A DNA stretch of 64,000 bases from Planctomycetota bacterium. Its GTDB lineage: Bacteria; Planctomycetota; JACOTG01. The position numbers were made by a program, and so were the translations under genes. Location of the stretch: positions 1-64,000 of the forward strand of contig JACOTG010000166.1 of the NCBI GenBank assembly GCA_016178505.1. Direction: 5' to 3'. Positions 54,710-64,000 of the stretch are shown here, piece after piece (position 1 is the first letter of the stretch; each line of letters opens with the position of its first letter). The notes beneath the pieces were generated by a model. The model saw only the letters and a program-made list of their open reading frames with translations. It searched no databases and was not told where the DNA came from.

Positions 54710-55210
54710 GGCGCGTCTCTCCCGAAGCGAGCGTCCACTCTCGTGCGGCCGGGCGTGCGGAGGCCGTTTCTCCTTCTCGAAAGATCAACCGCGTTTCCCG
54801 GGCCGAGACGGAGCGACGACGAGGGACATGATCCGCAACTCGGACGATCAATCGGTTGTCGGGAATCGGTGTAGGATCAACGGACGACGACTCTCACACG
54901 GCGCAGCTTCCGACGGCCGTCCTCGCTCGCGGGATCGTCGTGCGCTGGCGCGAGGGCCGGAGCTTGCTGCTTCACCGGATTCTGCGAGAGAACTCGCCGG
55001 CTTCGAACGAGCTCGAGCAACCCGTCGCGATGTCGTGGCGAGCGGCCGATTCGGCGCGTGGTGCGCGCGGCACCGCATTCCGAGTACCATTCACGAAGGA
55101 CGACCAAAGTGTGTTCGAGCGCTCAACCGCCGGTCCGGGGACGCGACAGATTTTGGGCGGAATACGACGGCGCCTACCGGGCCTCTGGTTCGACGGAAGA
55201 AAGGAGCGTC
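54710..55210. other. 501-bp gap without a gene
   Basis: No frame with start, ribosome-binding site and coding bias. It ends with AAAGGAGCG, the ribosome-binding site of the iron-permease-like gene at 55211. Confidence 0.4.
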
Positions 55211-55684
55211 GTGAGTCCGAGCAAGCGGAGACCACGGTTTGCTTGGTTTGCCAAGCGCGTGTCGCACGCGGCCGGTCATCCCGCCGCGTTCCTCATCGCG
55301 GCGTTGGTCATCGTCGTGTGGATCGTCACTGGTCCCATATTCCAGTACAGCGACACCTGGCAGCTCGCCATCAACACGGGCACGACGATCGTCACGTTTC
55401 TCATGGTCTTCCTCATTCAGAACACACAGAATCGCGACTCTCAGGCGATGCAGGTGAAACTGGACGAGCTGATTCGGGCGATCGAAGGCGCACACAATGC
55501 GTTGCTCAACCTCGAGGATCTCGACGACGCGGATCTCGATCGCATTCGGTCCAACTACGCGAAACTGGCCGAACAGGCGAGAGAGGGCTTGCGAGCCGGG
55601 AAATTCGATACCGGGGTCCCGATTGTCGAGGGCGAAGATCCCAAGCCTCGTCACGCGAAAAGCGCGCTGAAGGAGCATCGATGA
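55211..55684 (+). CDS. low-affinity iron permease family membrane protein
   Basis: 157 aa with two membrane helices (~25-47 and 58-78: INTGTTIVTFLMVFLIQNTQ) followed by a soluble tail with DSQAMQVKLDELIRAIEGAH and NALLNLEDLDDADLDRIRSN. This is the typical architecture of the bacterial iron_permease (PF04120) group: short membrane part, conserved QNTQNRD-x-x-A-x-QxKLDELI. The transport role is by name only in bacteria. GTG 55211 has AAAGGAGCG upstream. Convergent with the kinase gene. Confidence 0.82.
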   Translation: MSPSKRRPRFAWFAKRVSHAAGHPAAFLIAALVIVVWIVTGPIFQYSDTWQLAINTGTTIVTFLMVFLIQNTQNRDSQAMQVKLDELIRAIEGAHNALLNLEDLDDADLDRIRSNYAKLAEQAREGLRAGKFDTGVPIVEGEDPKPRHAKSALKEHR

Positions 55685-55691
55685 CGCGCCG

Positions 55692-58600
55692 CTATTCGCT
55701 CTCCGCCGCGAGCGCCGCGCGCCACTTCGCGACGTCGTCGGGCTTGCTCCACTTCTCGTAGAGGTCGACGAATCGCGAAAGCGTTTTCTTGCGGTCGTCG
55801 AGTGTGACGCTCTTCTCGCGTACCTGACGAGTGCGAGCCGACGAGAGGAGCTTCTTGGCGTCCTCGAGCTTTCCTTGCGCCGAGAGGCAAGCGCCGTACG
55901 CGCTCTCGACGTTGGCGATCACGGCTTCCGGTGGCGGATCGATCTTGTCGCACGTCTCGAGCGCCTCGCGAAAAACCTCTGTCGCGTCGCCATAGCGACG
56001 TGCCGTCGTGAAGTCCTCGCCTTCCTCCCGGAGCGCGTTGGCGATCTTCTGCAGCGTTCTTCGCAGCGACGGGTGGTTCGGGGCGAGTGCTTCCGTCTGG
56101 ATTGCCAGCGCCTGACGATAGAGCTCGAGGGCTTCCGCGGGTCGCTTCTCCTTGCGCAAGAGGTCGCCGAGCCCCGCGATGGCGCCCGCCGTGTTGGGAT
56201 GCTTTTCCCCGAAGACGCGGCGGAACGGCTCGATCACGTCTCGATTCATCCGCTCGGCTTCCTCCAATCGCCCGCGCGAGCCGACGAGCTGCGCGATGTT
56301 GAAGCGAGAGATCAGCGTGTCGGGATGGTCGATGCCGAGGGCGCGCTCCTCGATGGACAGCGATTCGCGATAGAACTTCTCGGCGTCTTCGAGCCGGTCG
56401 GCGCCGTGGAGCGCGACCGCGAACGTGTTGATACGCACCAAGGTCTCGCGGTCTTCTGGGCCGAGCACTTTCTTGCTGAGCTCGATCGATTCCCGGAAGA
56501 GCGGTTCGGCCTCCGGCAGCTTGTCGAGTTGGCCGAGGACGTTTGCCAAGTCGAACTCCGCCAAGACGGTGTCGTGCGCTTCCGCACCGAGGTCCTTTCG
56601 GGCGAGATCGAATGCCTCGCGCGCCGGCGCTTCCGCGGCGGCGGCGTCTCCTCGGTTCGTCAGGAAGACGACGAGATTCGTCAGCGCCGTCACGACGTTC
56701 GGTCCTCCTCCGAAGGCCTTGCGATCGATGTCGAGGACCTCGCGATAGAGGCGCTCGGCCTCCTCGTTCTGCTTGCGGTCCGTGAGGAACTTCGCGAGGT
56801 TGTCGATGGCTGTCGCCGTCGTCGGATGATCGTTTCCGTAGACCCGACGGAATCGCTCGACGCCGTCGCGCTCGATCGCTTCGGCGCGATCGAGCTGGTT
56901 CATCGCGACCAGGACCGAGCCGTAGTTCTGGATGAAAATGAGCGAGTCCGGATGTTCCTTGCCGAGCGCGCGATCGGCGCGCTCCACCGCCTCGCGGTAG
57001 AGCGGCTCGGCCTTTTCCACCTGACCCTCCTTGTGCAGGCACCAGGCGAGCGCGTTCAGCGCGATCAGCGAATCCAACGCGTCGGGACCGAAGCGTCGCC
57101 GGTACACGTCGAGCACCTCGCGAAAGATCGACTCGGCCTCGACCATCGCGCCGCGCTCGACGAGTGCAATGGCGAGGTCGCTTTTCGCGCCGAGCGCCAC
57201 CAGATCTTCGGGACCACCGTGCTCCTCGGCCAAGGCGATCGCTCGTCGCAGGAGCGATTCTCCTTCCGCGCGCCGTCCCAATTTCCCGACGGTCGAGCCG
57301 AGCCGCTGCAGGAGGGTTGGATAGTCGGGATGCGCCTCGTCGTGGTGCTCGTCGTGATACTTCTTCGCCGCCTGGAGCTGCGCCTCCGCTTCCGGGTACA
57401 TGCCGAGCGAGGCATACGTCTTGCCGAGCTGGAGCTGCACGTCCGCGGCGATGTCGGGCTGGTCCTTGAACGAATCGACCACGGACTTCGACGCTCGCGC
57501 GAGCGCATCGACAACCGTGACCTGTCGTCCGGCTTTTCGAAGCTCCGCCTGTCCAAGCACGTCGACGAGGAAACGATTCACCGTGTCGGCCCGCTTGGCC
57601 GCCGCGCGTGCCTCTTCAGCCGAGGCCGCCGCCGCAGCCTCCGCCTTGCGCGCGCGATCGCGCTCGAGGTCCGACTGCTCGCGAAGCCGCGTCTGCTCGC
57701 CCTCGGCGGCGATCGCGCGGTCTCGCTGCACGACGGCGTTCGCCTGCTCTCGTCGCGCCTGCACGAGCCCGTAGATCGCGAGCCCGGTCCCGATCAGGAG
57801 CGCCGCCGCAATGCCGCCGAGCGCCGCGAACAGGATGCGATGGCGGCGGGCGAGCTTTCGCAGTCGATAGATCCGACTCGGCGGCGCGGCAACGATGGGC
57901 TCGCCGTTCAAGTAGCGCGTGACGTCGGCTGCGAGACCGCTCGCGCTTTGGTAGCGGCGCGTGCGGTCCTTCTCGAGCGCTCGCATCACGATCCAGTCGA
58001 GCTCGCCGCGCAGGAGCCGCGTCAGCGATCGCGTCTCGATGCCACGACTCTCGGCGATGGGCGCGAGCGCTTCGCCGAGGCTGCTGACGCGAGTGCTCGG
58101 TCTCGGGGCATCGACCTCGCAGATGACGCGCACGACCTCGGTGAACGCGGCGAGACGAAGCGTCGCGGTGTCGAACGGGGTCACGCCGGTCAGGAGTTCG
58201 TAGAGGAGCACGCCGAGCGAGTAGATGTCGCTGCGCGTGTCGACGTCGATGTCGGATCGACCGGCTTGCTCGGGGCTCATGTACGTCGGCGTGCCGACCA
58301 TCTGGCCGATCTCGGTCACCAGCGTCAACTCGGTGAGGCGCCCGCCGGTGGCCTTCGCGACGCCGAAGTCGATCACCTTCACGACGGGCTTGCCTTCGAC
58401 TTCGGCGACGAGCACGTTCGTCGGCTTGAGATCGCGGTGGATCAGCCCCTTCTGATGCGCGTGCTGCACGGCATGGCAGACGTCGAGAAAGAGGCTCAAT
58501 CGCTCGCGCGTCGGCATGCGGTGCGCGTCGCAGAATTGCGTGATCGGCTGGCCGACGACCAGCTCCATCACGAAGTAGGGTCGCCCCGATTCGGTGGCGC

Positions 58601-58916
58601 CGGCGTCGAACACCTTCGCGATGTTCGGGTGATCCATCATCGCGAGCGCTTGGCGCTCCGCCTCGAACCGCGCGACGACTTGGTGCGTGTCGAGCCCGAG
58701 CTTCACGATCTTGAGCGCGACGCGCCGTTGAACGGGCTCCTTCTGCTCGGCGAGGAAGACGACGCCGAAGCCGCCTTCGCCAATTTTTTGGATGAGCTGA
58801 TAGGCGTCGATGCGCGTGCCCTGACCCTCGCGCACGGCCGCCTTCGTCGGATCGAGCGCGGGCGCCGACGTCGAAACTCGCGTGGGCCCAGCCTTGTCGT
58901 CAGGCTCGTTCGTCAC
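55692..58916 (-). CDS. serine/threonine protein kinase with C-terminal TPR array
   Basis: 1074 aa. Hanks-type kinase at residues ~38-310: glycine loop GEGGFG (46-51), catalytic Lys69 in VALKIV, HRDLKPTN with Asp162, DFG at 183-185, and YMSPEQ in place of APE. A single membrane helix (ILFAALGGIAAALLIGTGLA, ~358-378) is followed by a charged coiled coil rich in Ala/Arg/Glu (~385-450) and at least twelve tetratricopeptide repeats of the kinesin-light-chain type to the C-terminus. This domain order is very common in planctomycetes. The TPR part would lie outside the cytoplasm. GTG 58916 has GAGAG upstream. Confidence 0.9.
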   Translation of the reverse strand: MTNEPDDKAGPTRVSTSAPALDPTKAAVREGQGTRIDAYQLIQKIGEGGFGVVFLAEQKEPVQRRVALKIVKLGLDTHQVVARFEAERQALAMMDHPNIAKVFDAGATESGRPYFVMELVVGQPITQFCDAHRMPTRERLSLFLDVCHAVQHAHQKGLIHRDLKPTNVLVAEVEGKPVVKVIDFGVAKATGGRLTELTLVTEIGQMVGTPTYMSPEQAGRSDIDVDTRSDIYSLGVLLYELLTGVTPFDTATLRLAAFTEVVRVICEVDAPRPSTRVSSLGEALAPIAESRGIETRSLTRLLRGELDWIVMRALEKDRTRRYQSASGLAADVTRYLNGEPIVAAPPSRIYRLRKLARRHRILFAALGGIAAALLIGTGLAIYGLVQARREQANAVVQRDRAIAAEGEQTRLREQSDLERDRARKAEAAAAASAEEARAAAKRADTVNRFLVDVLGQAELRKAGRQVTVVDALARASKSVVDSFKDQPDIAADVQLQLGKTYASLGMYPEAEAQLQAAKKYHDEHHDEAHPDYPTLLQRLGSTVGKLGRRAEGESLLRRAIALAEEHGGPEDLVALGAKSDLAIALVERGAMVEAESIFREVLDVYRRRFGPDALDSLIALNALAWCLHKEGQVEKAEPLYREAVERADRALGKEHPDSLIFIQNYGSVLVAMNQLDRAEAIERDGVERFRRVYGNDHPTTATAIDNLAKFLTDRKQNEEAERLYREVLDIDRKAFGGGPNVVTALTNLVVFLTNRGDAAAAEAPAREAFDLARKDLGAEAHDTVLAEFDLANVLGQLDKLPEAEPLFRESIELSKKVLGPEDRETLVRINTFAVALHGADRLEDAEKFYRESLSIEERALGIDHPDTLISRFNIAQLVGSRGRLEEAERMNRDVIEPFRRVFGEKHPNTAGAIAGLGDLLRKEKRPAEALELYRQALAIQTEALAPNHPSLRRTLQKIANALREEGEDFTTARRYGDATEVFREALETCDKIDPPPEAVIANVESAYGACLSAQGKLEDAKKLLSSARTRQVREKSVTLDDRKKTLSRFVDLYEKWSKPDDVAKWRAALAAESE

Positions 58917-58932
58917 GGGTGCTCTCGAGAGT

Positions 58933-59793
58933 TCACACGACGATGCGCTCGGGCGACGTGTACACGTTCATCGAGTCGGGGCGCAGGAAGCCGACGAGCG
59001 TCACGCCGAAGCGAGTCGCGAGATCGACCGCATACGACGATGGGGCGCCCACGGCGGCGATCACGGGAATGCCCGCGACGACGGCCTTCTGCACGATCTC
59101 GTAGCTGACGCGGCCGGAGACGAGGAGGACGTGCTCGCCGAGCGGTACGATCCCGCCCGCGAGCGCCCAACCGACCAGCTTGTCGAGGGCGTTGTGCCTC
59201 CCGACGTCCTCGCGCACGGCGAGCAGGTTCGTCTTCCCGTCGAAGAGCGCCGACGCGTGGAGGCCGCCCGTTTCCGCGAACGTCGGCTGCGCGGCACGCA
59301 TTCGCGCCGGCATCGCACCCAATGCGCTGCGTTTGACTCGGAGGCTCGACGTCACGCGCGGCGCGCGAACCTCGAGGGCGGCGATCGAGTTCTTGCCGCA
59401 CACGCCGCAGCTCGAGGAGCTGAAGAACGTTCGCTCGCTTGCCGGCGCCGGCGTCGCGGATACGAAGTCGGCGACGATCACGTTTCCGCGCTCGTGGCTC
59501 GCGAGATCCGCTGGGCGCGTGAGCGACCGAACGTCCGCGGCCTCGCGAATCATCCCTTCGGTGAAGAGGAAGCCGCGCACGAGATCCTCATCGTGACCCG
59601 GCGTGCGCATGAGCACCGTGGCCGAGCGCAGGCCGAACCGAAGCTCGAGCGGCGCTTCCACCGCCACGCGATCGACCACGTTCGACTCGGCATCGCCGAC
59701 GATCTTGGCGACCGCCGCCTCGCGAGTCGGCGCGGAGTCCGCATCGCCGCCGGATTGGATTGAGGATCGGAGATCGCGCTCGATATACTTCAC
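58933..59793 (-). CDS. fdhD: formate dehydrogenase accessory sulfurtransferase FdhD
   Basis: 286-aa FdhD, which moves sulfur from a cysteine desulfurase to the molybdenum cofactor and is needed for active formate dehydrogenase. The conserved CGVCGK motif is present near residue 130, together with VAVEAPLELRF, RTPGHDEDLVRGFLFTEGMI and the C-terminal EDVGRHNALDKLVG block. GTG 59793 has GAGGG upstream. It is divergent from fdhA, with only 24 bp between start codons, so control regions must overlap the genes. Confidence 0.9.
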   Translation of the reverse strand: MKYIERDLRSSIQSGGDADSAPTREAAVAKIVGDAESNVVDRVAVEAPLELRFGLRSATVLMRTPGHDEDLVRGFLFTEGMIREAADVRSLTRPADLASHERGNVIVADFVSATPAPASERTFFSSSSCGVCGKNSIAALEVRAPRVTSSLRVKRSALGAMPARMRAAQPTFAETGGLHASALFDGKTNLLAVREDVGRHNALDKLVGWALAGGIVPLGEHVLLVSGRVSYEIVQKAVVAGIPVIAAVGAPSSYAVDLATRFGVTLVGFLRPDSMNVYTSPERIVV

Positions 59794-59817
59794 GCCCTCA
59801 TCGTACCCGGAGGTCGC

Positions 59818-61731
59818 ATGGTCTCGAAACCCGACAGCCGGTCGCGTTTGCTGCATCCGCTCGTCCGCGAAGGCGGCCGGGGCGGACACCTTCGCCGGGC
59901 CACGTGGGACGAGGCGCTCGATCGCGCCGCCGCGGGCCTGAAGGGCGCGGTCGACCGACACGGCTCGCAGACGTTCGGACTCTTCAGCTGCTCGAAGAGC
60001 ACGAACGAGATGAACTTCGTCTCTCAGAAGTTCGCGCGGGTCGTGTTCGGCAGCAACAACTGCGACAGCTGCAACCGAACCTGACACGCTCCTAGCGTCG
60101 CCGGTCTGGCGGCTGTCTTCGGAGCGGGTGGCGGAACGAACTCGTATCGCGAAATCGAGGAAGGGGACCTCGTCATCTTGTGGGGAAGCAATGCGCGCGA
60201 GACGCACCCGATCTTCTTCCATCATCTATTGAAGGGAATCCACCGGGGCATGCGCGTGCTCGCGGTCGATCCGCGCCGCACGAGCTCGGTGCAATGGGCG
60301 GACCTCTGGGCCGGGATCGACGTCGGCTCGGACATCGCGCTCGCGAACGCGATGGGTCGCGAGATCATCGCCGAGGGGCTCGAGCGCCGCGACTTCATCG
60401 ACCGCGCGACCACGAACTTCGAGGAGTATCGCGCATCGGTCGAGAGCTGCACGCTCGAGTGGGCGGAACAAGAGACGGGCGTGCCCGCGCGCGTCATCCG
60501 GCAGATGGCTCACGAGTACGCGAAGGCCGATCGCGCCATGATCTGCTGGACGCTCGGCATCACCGAGCACCACAACGCCGTCGACAACGTGTTCGCGCTG
60601 ATCGACCTCGCGCTCCTGACCGGCCACGTCGGGCGCTACGGCTGCGGCCTCAACCCGCTTCGCGGACAGAACAACGTGCAAGGCGGCGGCGACATGGGTG
60701 CCTTGCCCGATCGACTGCCGGGGTTCCAGCACGTCGAGAACGACGAGTTCCGCGCGAAGTTCGAGCGCGCGTGGGGCGTCAAGGTCCCACCGAAGCGCGG
60801 CTGGCACCTGAGCGGGATGTTCGACGCGATGGAGCGCGGGGAGATGCGGGCGCTCTACGTCATCGGCGAGAACCCGATGCAGTCCGAGGCCGACCAGACG
60901 CGCACGCGCCATCTGCTCGAAGGGCTCGAGTTCATCGTCGCGCAGGACATCTTCCTCACGAAGACCGCCGAGATTGCCGACGTCGTGTTCCCCGCGGCCG
61001 CCGCGTGGTGCGAGTCGGAAGGCACCGTGACGAACAGCGAGCGTCGCGTGCAGCGCGTTAGGAAGGCGCTCGCGCTCCCGGGCGACGCGCGCGACGACGT
61101 CACGATCCTCTTCGATCTCGCGCGACGGCTCGGCCACGACTGGGGCACGCCGGACTCCGAGAAGATCTGGAACGAAGTGCGCAGCCTGAGTCCGGTGCAC
61201 GCCGGCATGAGCTATGCGCGGCTCGAAGCCCTGGGCGGCTTGCAGTGGCCCTGCTACGACGACACGCATCCGGGCGAACTCTTCCTCCACAGCCGATTGT
61301 GGGAGAACCCGGTGCCGGGACCGAAGGTGTCGTTCATGCCGGTCGTCCACGATCCGCCGGTCGACAAGCTCGATGCGGATTTTCCGCTGCGCCTCACGAC
61401 GGGGCGGAGGCTCGACGACTACAACACGGGCGTGCAATCGCGACGCTATCGCTCGCCGCTCCGGCGAGGCGAGACGCTCGATGTGTCGCCGGAAGACGCG
61501 ACGCGCCTCGGCGTGGCCGAGGGCGAGGTCGTTCGCGTGCGCTCGCGACGCGGCGCGGTCGACGTCCCCGTGCGGCGCGACGAATCGCTGCGACCCGGCC
61601 TCGTCTTCATGACGCTCCACTTCCAGGACGACGTCGCGACGAACCTACTCACGATCGACGCGACAGATCCCAAGAGCGGCACCGCGGAATTCAAGGCCAC
61701 CGCCGTTCGCGTCGAGCGGCTGAGGAACTGA
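59818..61731 (+). CDS. fdhA: formate dehydrogenase, molybdopterin catalytic subunit, Sec-containing
   Basis: 637-aa selenoprotein read through TGA 60082-60084. The residues around it, SCNRT-U-HAPSVAGLAAVFG, are the catalytic site of formate dehydrogenases, where Sec (or Cys) binds molybdenum and the next His acts in proton transfer. So Sec89 is well supported; a GGUCU hairpin follows. The rest is the standard molybdopterin oxidoreductase body (LWGSNARETHPIFFHHLLKG, NPLRGQNNVQGGGDMGALPD) and the molydopterin-binding C-terminus. It starts at the HPLVREGG position, so the usual N-terminal [4Fe-4S] domain is missing and must come from another subunit. ATG 59818 has GGAGGT. Confidence 0.92.
60097..60113 (+). 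promoter_or_regulatory. SECIS hairpin of fdhA
   Basis: GUCGCC-GGUCU-GGCGGC: 6-bp stem with one U-G pair and the apical loop GGUCU, starting 18 nt after the UGA. The loop is the same as the key part of the Escherichia coli fdhF SECIS, which binds SelB. Confidence 0.75.
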
Positions 61732-63624
61732 ATGGACATTCGCGTCTCCGCCGACGAGCCGACCTCCGAAGAGCGAGCGGCGATCGACGCGGTCCTCGGA
61801 GCGCCGACGTCGTCGTGGACGGGCGGCGAGCGCGATACCGAAGGGGAAGGGCACACGTCGCTTCACGCGGGACGCGAAGCGCGCTCGCGCCGCGACCTCC
61901 TCTTGCCGGCGCTCCACGCCGCGCAGTCGCGCGTGGGTTGGATCACGCCGGGCGCGCTCGCCACCATTTGCAAGCGGCTCACGATTCCGCCGGCGGAGGC
62001 GCACGGCGTCGCGAGCTTCTATCACTTGTTCTCGACGACGCCACGCCCGCCCGCGGTCGCGCACGTCTGCGACGACATCGCGTGCCGCACGCGCGGCGGC
62101 GAATCGATTTGCGCGATGCTGCTGCGCACGCTCGGCCCCGAGGGCTCGCCCGCGCGCGACGGTCGCATGACCTGGAAGAGAAGCCCGTGCCTCGGCCTCT
62201 GCGAGCGCGCTCCGGCGGCGCTCTTCACGATCGCGGGCGAGAGGCCGCGGACGTTCACCCTCGCGCCCGTCACGAAGGCGAGCGCGATCGAGGCGGCTCT
62301 CGAGTCCCGCGAGACCGAAACGTCGGCGCGTCAACGCATCGAGTCCGTTCGTCGCTCCGTGCCGCAGTCGGGACAGCCGGGACTGCGATTGCTGCGTCGC
62401 GTCGGTCAAGTCGATCCGGAAGGCCTCGACGCGTATCGCGCGAGCGGCGGCTTCGAGGCGTTGCGTCGCGCGCTCTCGATCGGCCCCGCGAAGGTCATCG
62501 AAGAGGTGATCGCATCGAACCTCGTCGGCCGCGGCGGTGCCGCGTTTCCCACGGGTCGCAAGTGGGACGCCGTGCTGAAGGCGCCCGCGCGACCGCATTA
62601 CCTCGTGTGCAACGCCGACGAGTCGGAGCCGGGCACGTTCAAGGATCGCCTGCTGATGGAAGGCGATCCCTTCGCGGTGCTCGAGGGCATCCTGATCGCG
62701 GCATTCGCGGGCGGGTGCGAGCGCGGCTTCGTTTACGTGCGCGGCGAGTATCCGCTCGCGGCCGAGCGGATGGAGCGTGCGATCGCGGCCGCGCGCGCCG
62801 GACGGATTCTCGGACCGAGCGTGCTCGACTCCGATTTCGCGTTCGACGTCGAGGTTCGCCGCGGCGCGGGCGCCTACATCTGCGGCGAAGAGACCGCGCT
62901 CTTCAACTCGATCGAAGGCAAGCGGGGCGAGCCGCGCAACAAGCCGCCGTTCCCCGTGCACGTCGGGCTCTTCGGAAAGCCGACCCTCGTGAACAACGTG
63001 GAGACGCTCGCGAACGTGCCGCTCGTGATCCTCGACGGCGGCGCCGCGTTCGCGAAGAGCGGCACGGCGGGATCGAGCGGACCGAAGCTCTTCTGCGTGT
63101 CGGGCCACGTCACCCGGCCGGGCCTCTACGAGGTGCCGTTCGGGAAGACCTTGCGCGACGTCGTCGATCTCGCGGGCGGAGTGTTGGGTGGGCGAGAGAT
63201 CGGCGCGATCCTCCTCGGCGGCGCCGCGGGCGTGTTCGTCGGCGACGATCGGCTCGATGTCCCGTTGACATTCGAGGGGACGCGCGCGATCGGCGCCACG
63301 CTCGGCTCGGGCGTCGTCATGGTCTTCGATCACACGACGAAGCTCGGCGACGTTCTCTTGCGCATCGCCGCGTTCTTCCGCGACGAATCGTGCGGGCAGT
63401 GCGTGCCGTGCCGCGTCGGGACCGTGCGACAGGAAGAGCTGCTGCAGCGGCTCGCGGCCGCGCGACCGCTCGGATCGCTCGCGCAAGAAAAGACGCTGCT
63501 GCGAGAAATCGGCCAAGCGATGCGCGACGCTTCCATCTGCGGCCTCGGACAAACGGCGTCGAGCGCCGTCGAGTCCGCGCTCGCGCGATTCGAGCCCTTT
63601 TCGAGCGGGAGCACGAAGCGATGA
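61732..63624 (+). CDS. formate dehydrogenase beta subunit: NuoE-NuoF fusion (NAD/FMN diaphorase)
   Basis: 630 aa. The N-terminal ~200 residues are NuoE-like: [2Fe-2S] ligands Cys113, Cys118, Cys153 and Cys157 (CDDIAC, CLGLC). The rest is NuoF-like: FMN/NAD-binding GRGGAAFPTGRKW and GAGAYICGEETALFNSIEG, and [4Fe-4S] ligands Cys554, Cys557, Cys560 and Cys603 (ESCGQCVPC, then ICGLG). It passes electrons from formate to NAD+ (or back), as in soluble NAD-dependent formate dehydrogenases. ATG directly follows the fdhA stop (TGAATG); its stop overlaps the next gene. Confidence 0.9.
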   Translation: MDIRVSADEPTSEERAAIDAVLGAPTSSWTGGERDTEGEGHTSLHAGREARSRRDLLLPALHAAQSRVGWITPGALATICKRLTIPPAEAHGVASFYHLFSTTPRPPAVAHVCDDIACRTRGGESICAMLLRTLGPEGSPARDGRMTWKRSPCLGLCERAPAALFTIAGERPRTFTLAPVTKASAIEAALESRETETSARQRIESVRRSVPQSGQPGLRLLRRVGQVDPEGLDAYRASGGFEALRRALSIGPAKVIEEVIASNLVGRGGAAFPTGRKWDAVLKAPARPHYLVCNADESEPGTFKDRLLMEGDPFAVLEGILIAAFAGGCERGFVYVRGEYPLAAERMERAIAAARAGRILGPSVLDSDFAFDVEVRRGAGAYICGEETALFNSIEGKRGEPRNKPPFPVHVGLFGKPTLVNNVETLANVPLVILDGGAAFAKSGTAGSSGPKLFCVSGHVTRPGLYEVPFGKTLRDVVDLAGGVLGGREIGAILLGGAAGVFVGDDRLDVPLTFEGTRAIGATLGSGVVMVFDHTTKLGDVLLRIAAFFRDESCGQCVPCRVGTVRQEELLQRLAAARPLGSLAQEKTLLREIGQAMRDASICGLGQTASSAVESALARFEPFSSGSTKR

Positions 63625-64000
63625 GCCCCGATCCGATCTGGTTCCGTCCGCCGCCGCGACCGACGCGCGTGCCCGAGGCACCGCCGCGAAAGGAGCCGCC
63701 GTCTGTCGAGATCACGATCGACGGTGTGAAGCGGCAAGCGCCGGAGGGCTCGACGATCCTCGAGGCGTGCCGCGCGGCCGCCATCGAGACGCCGACCTTG
63801 TGCTACCTCGAAAACCTCACGCCCGTGAACGTCTGTCGCGTCTGCGTCGTCGAGGTCGTGGGCTCGCGCGTGCTCGTGCCCGCGTGCTCGCGAAAGGTCG
63901 AAGCGGGAATGACCGTGCTCACCGATTCGGAGCGCGTGCGGCTCAGCCGTAAGATGGTGCTCGAGTTCCTCGGATCGTCGGTGGACTTGTCGACCGCGCC
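63621..64000 (+). CDS. NuoG-like iron-sulfur subunit of formate dehydrogenase (N-terminal part, runs off right edge)
   Basis: 126 residues visible. After a Pro-rich start, VEITIDGVKRQAPEGSTILE begins a ferredoxin-type [2Fe-2S] domain with PTLCYLE, VCRVCVVEV and VPACSRKV supplying the four Cys. This is the NuoG/HymC N-terminus. The ATG overlaps the previous stop (ATGA). By inference, the part outside the window should carry the further [4Fe-4S] clusters and probably the N-terminal [4Fe-4S] domain lacking from FdhA. Confidence 0.88.
   Translation, partial: MSPDPIWFRPPPRPTRVPEAPPRKEPPSVEITIDGVKRQAPEGSTILEACRAAAIETPTLCYLENLTPVNVCRVCVVEVVGSRVLVPACSRKVEAGMTVLTDSERVRLSRKMVLEFLGSSVDLSTA

Noticed and set aside
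55875-59108. Plus-strand open frame of over 1000 codons
   Set aside because: Antisense to the kinase-TPR gene, whose motifs are unmistakable. The plus frame shows the usual Arg/Val/Glu-rich shadow composition.

Overview
The window is high-GC bacterial DNA, and its gene content points to Planctomycetota or a close relative. Evidence: a Ser/Thr kinase fused to a long TPR array, a 12-repeat kelch-like secreted protein with an IPT/TIG domain, a MoxR/DUF58/VWA operon, several small secreted paralogues, and GC-rich codon use throughout. No rRNA, tRNA, CRISPR array or intact insertion sequence was seen. The assignment is an inference; no marker gene is present.

Layout. 1-7,061: an edge-truncated gene, an M48 peptidase, then a TetR regulator in an overlapping operon with three subunits of a 4-hydroxybenzoyl-CoA reductase-like molybdenum enzyme. 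7,190-13,349: an erythromycin-esterase-like protein, two tandem secreted paralogues with their own terminators, and three gene remnants. 13,505-26,178: an accessory region with a zinc-ribbon protein, a methyltransferase, a BrnT/BrnA pair with a broken toxin between two copies of a ~106-bp inverted-repeat element, an XPB helicase-Bax1 nuclease pair, an uncharacterised 754-aa protein, a two-gene cassette of unknown function, and the wreckage of a defence island (internally deleted DUF262 protein, 5' end of a DISARM drmD, 3' end of a TM0106-type helicase). 26,524-44,441: lipoproteins, then a long minus-strand run (MoxR, DUF58, DUF4381-like, two VWA proteins, ExbD-like, MpaA-like amidase, TPR protein, large secreted TPR-like protein), preceded by the kelch gene and a pseudogene sharing its C-terminal domain. 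44,640-55,684: mostly small single genes (YCII, TMEM175, DUF1801, CPBP protease, GNAT, Tat phosphoesterase). 55,692-64,000: the kinase, then fdhD divergent from a formate dehydrogenase operon that runs off the right edge.

The most interesting signal is selenocysteine. The formate dehydrogenase has UGA exactly at the catalytic Sec site, followed by a hairpin with a GGUCU apical loop, so the organism very probably decodes UGA as Sec. Read with that in mind, two more genes have in-frame UGA codons followed by coding sequence and by a small hairpin at the right distance: a secreted double-thioredoxin protein (UGA at 51,007) and the TPR protein of the MoxR/VWA operon, which would gain a 38-residue tail with a U-x-x-C motif (UGA at 33,563). 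Both would be split or truncated by a standard annotation. The thioredoxin case is strong; the TPR tail is plausible but less certain.

Other points worth following: an 18-bp perfect palindrome covering the TetR start codon; a ~90-bp promoter-like element duplicated upstream of moxR and of the kelch gene; and the ~106-bp element whose terminal TGA serves as the stop codon of two genes.
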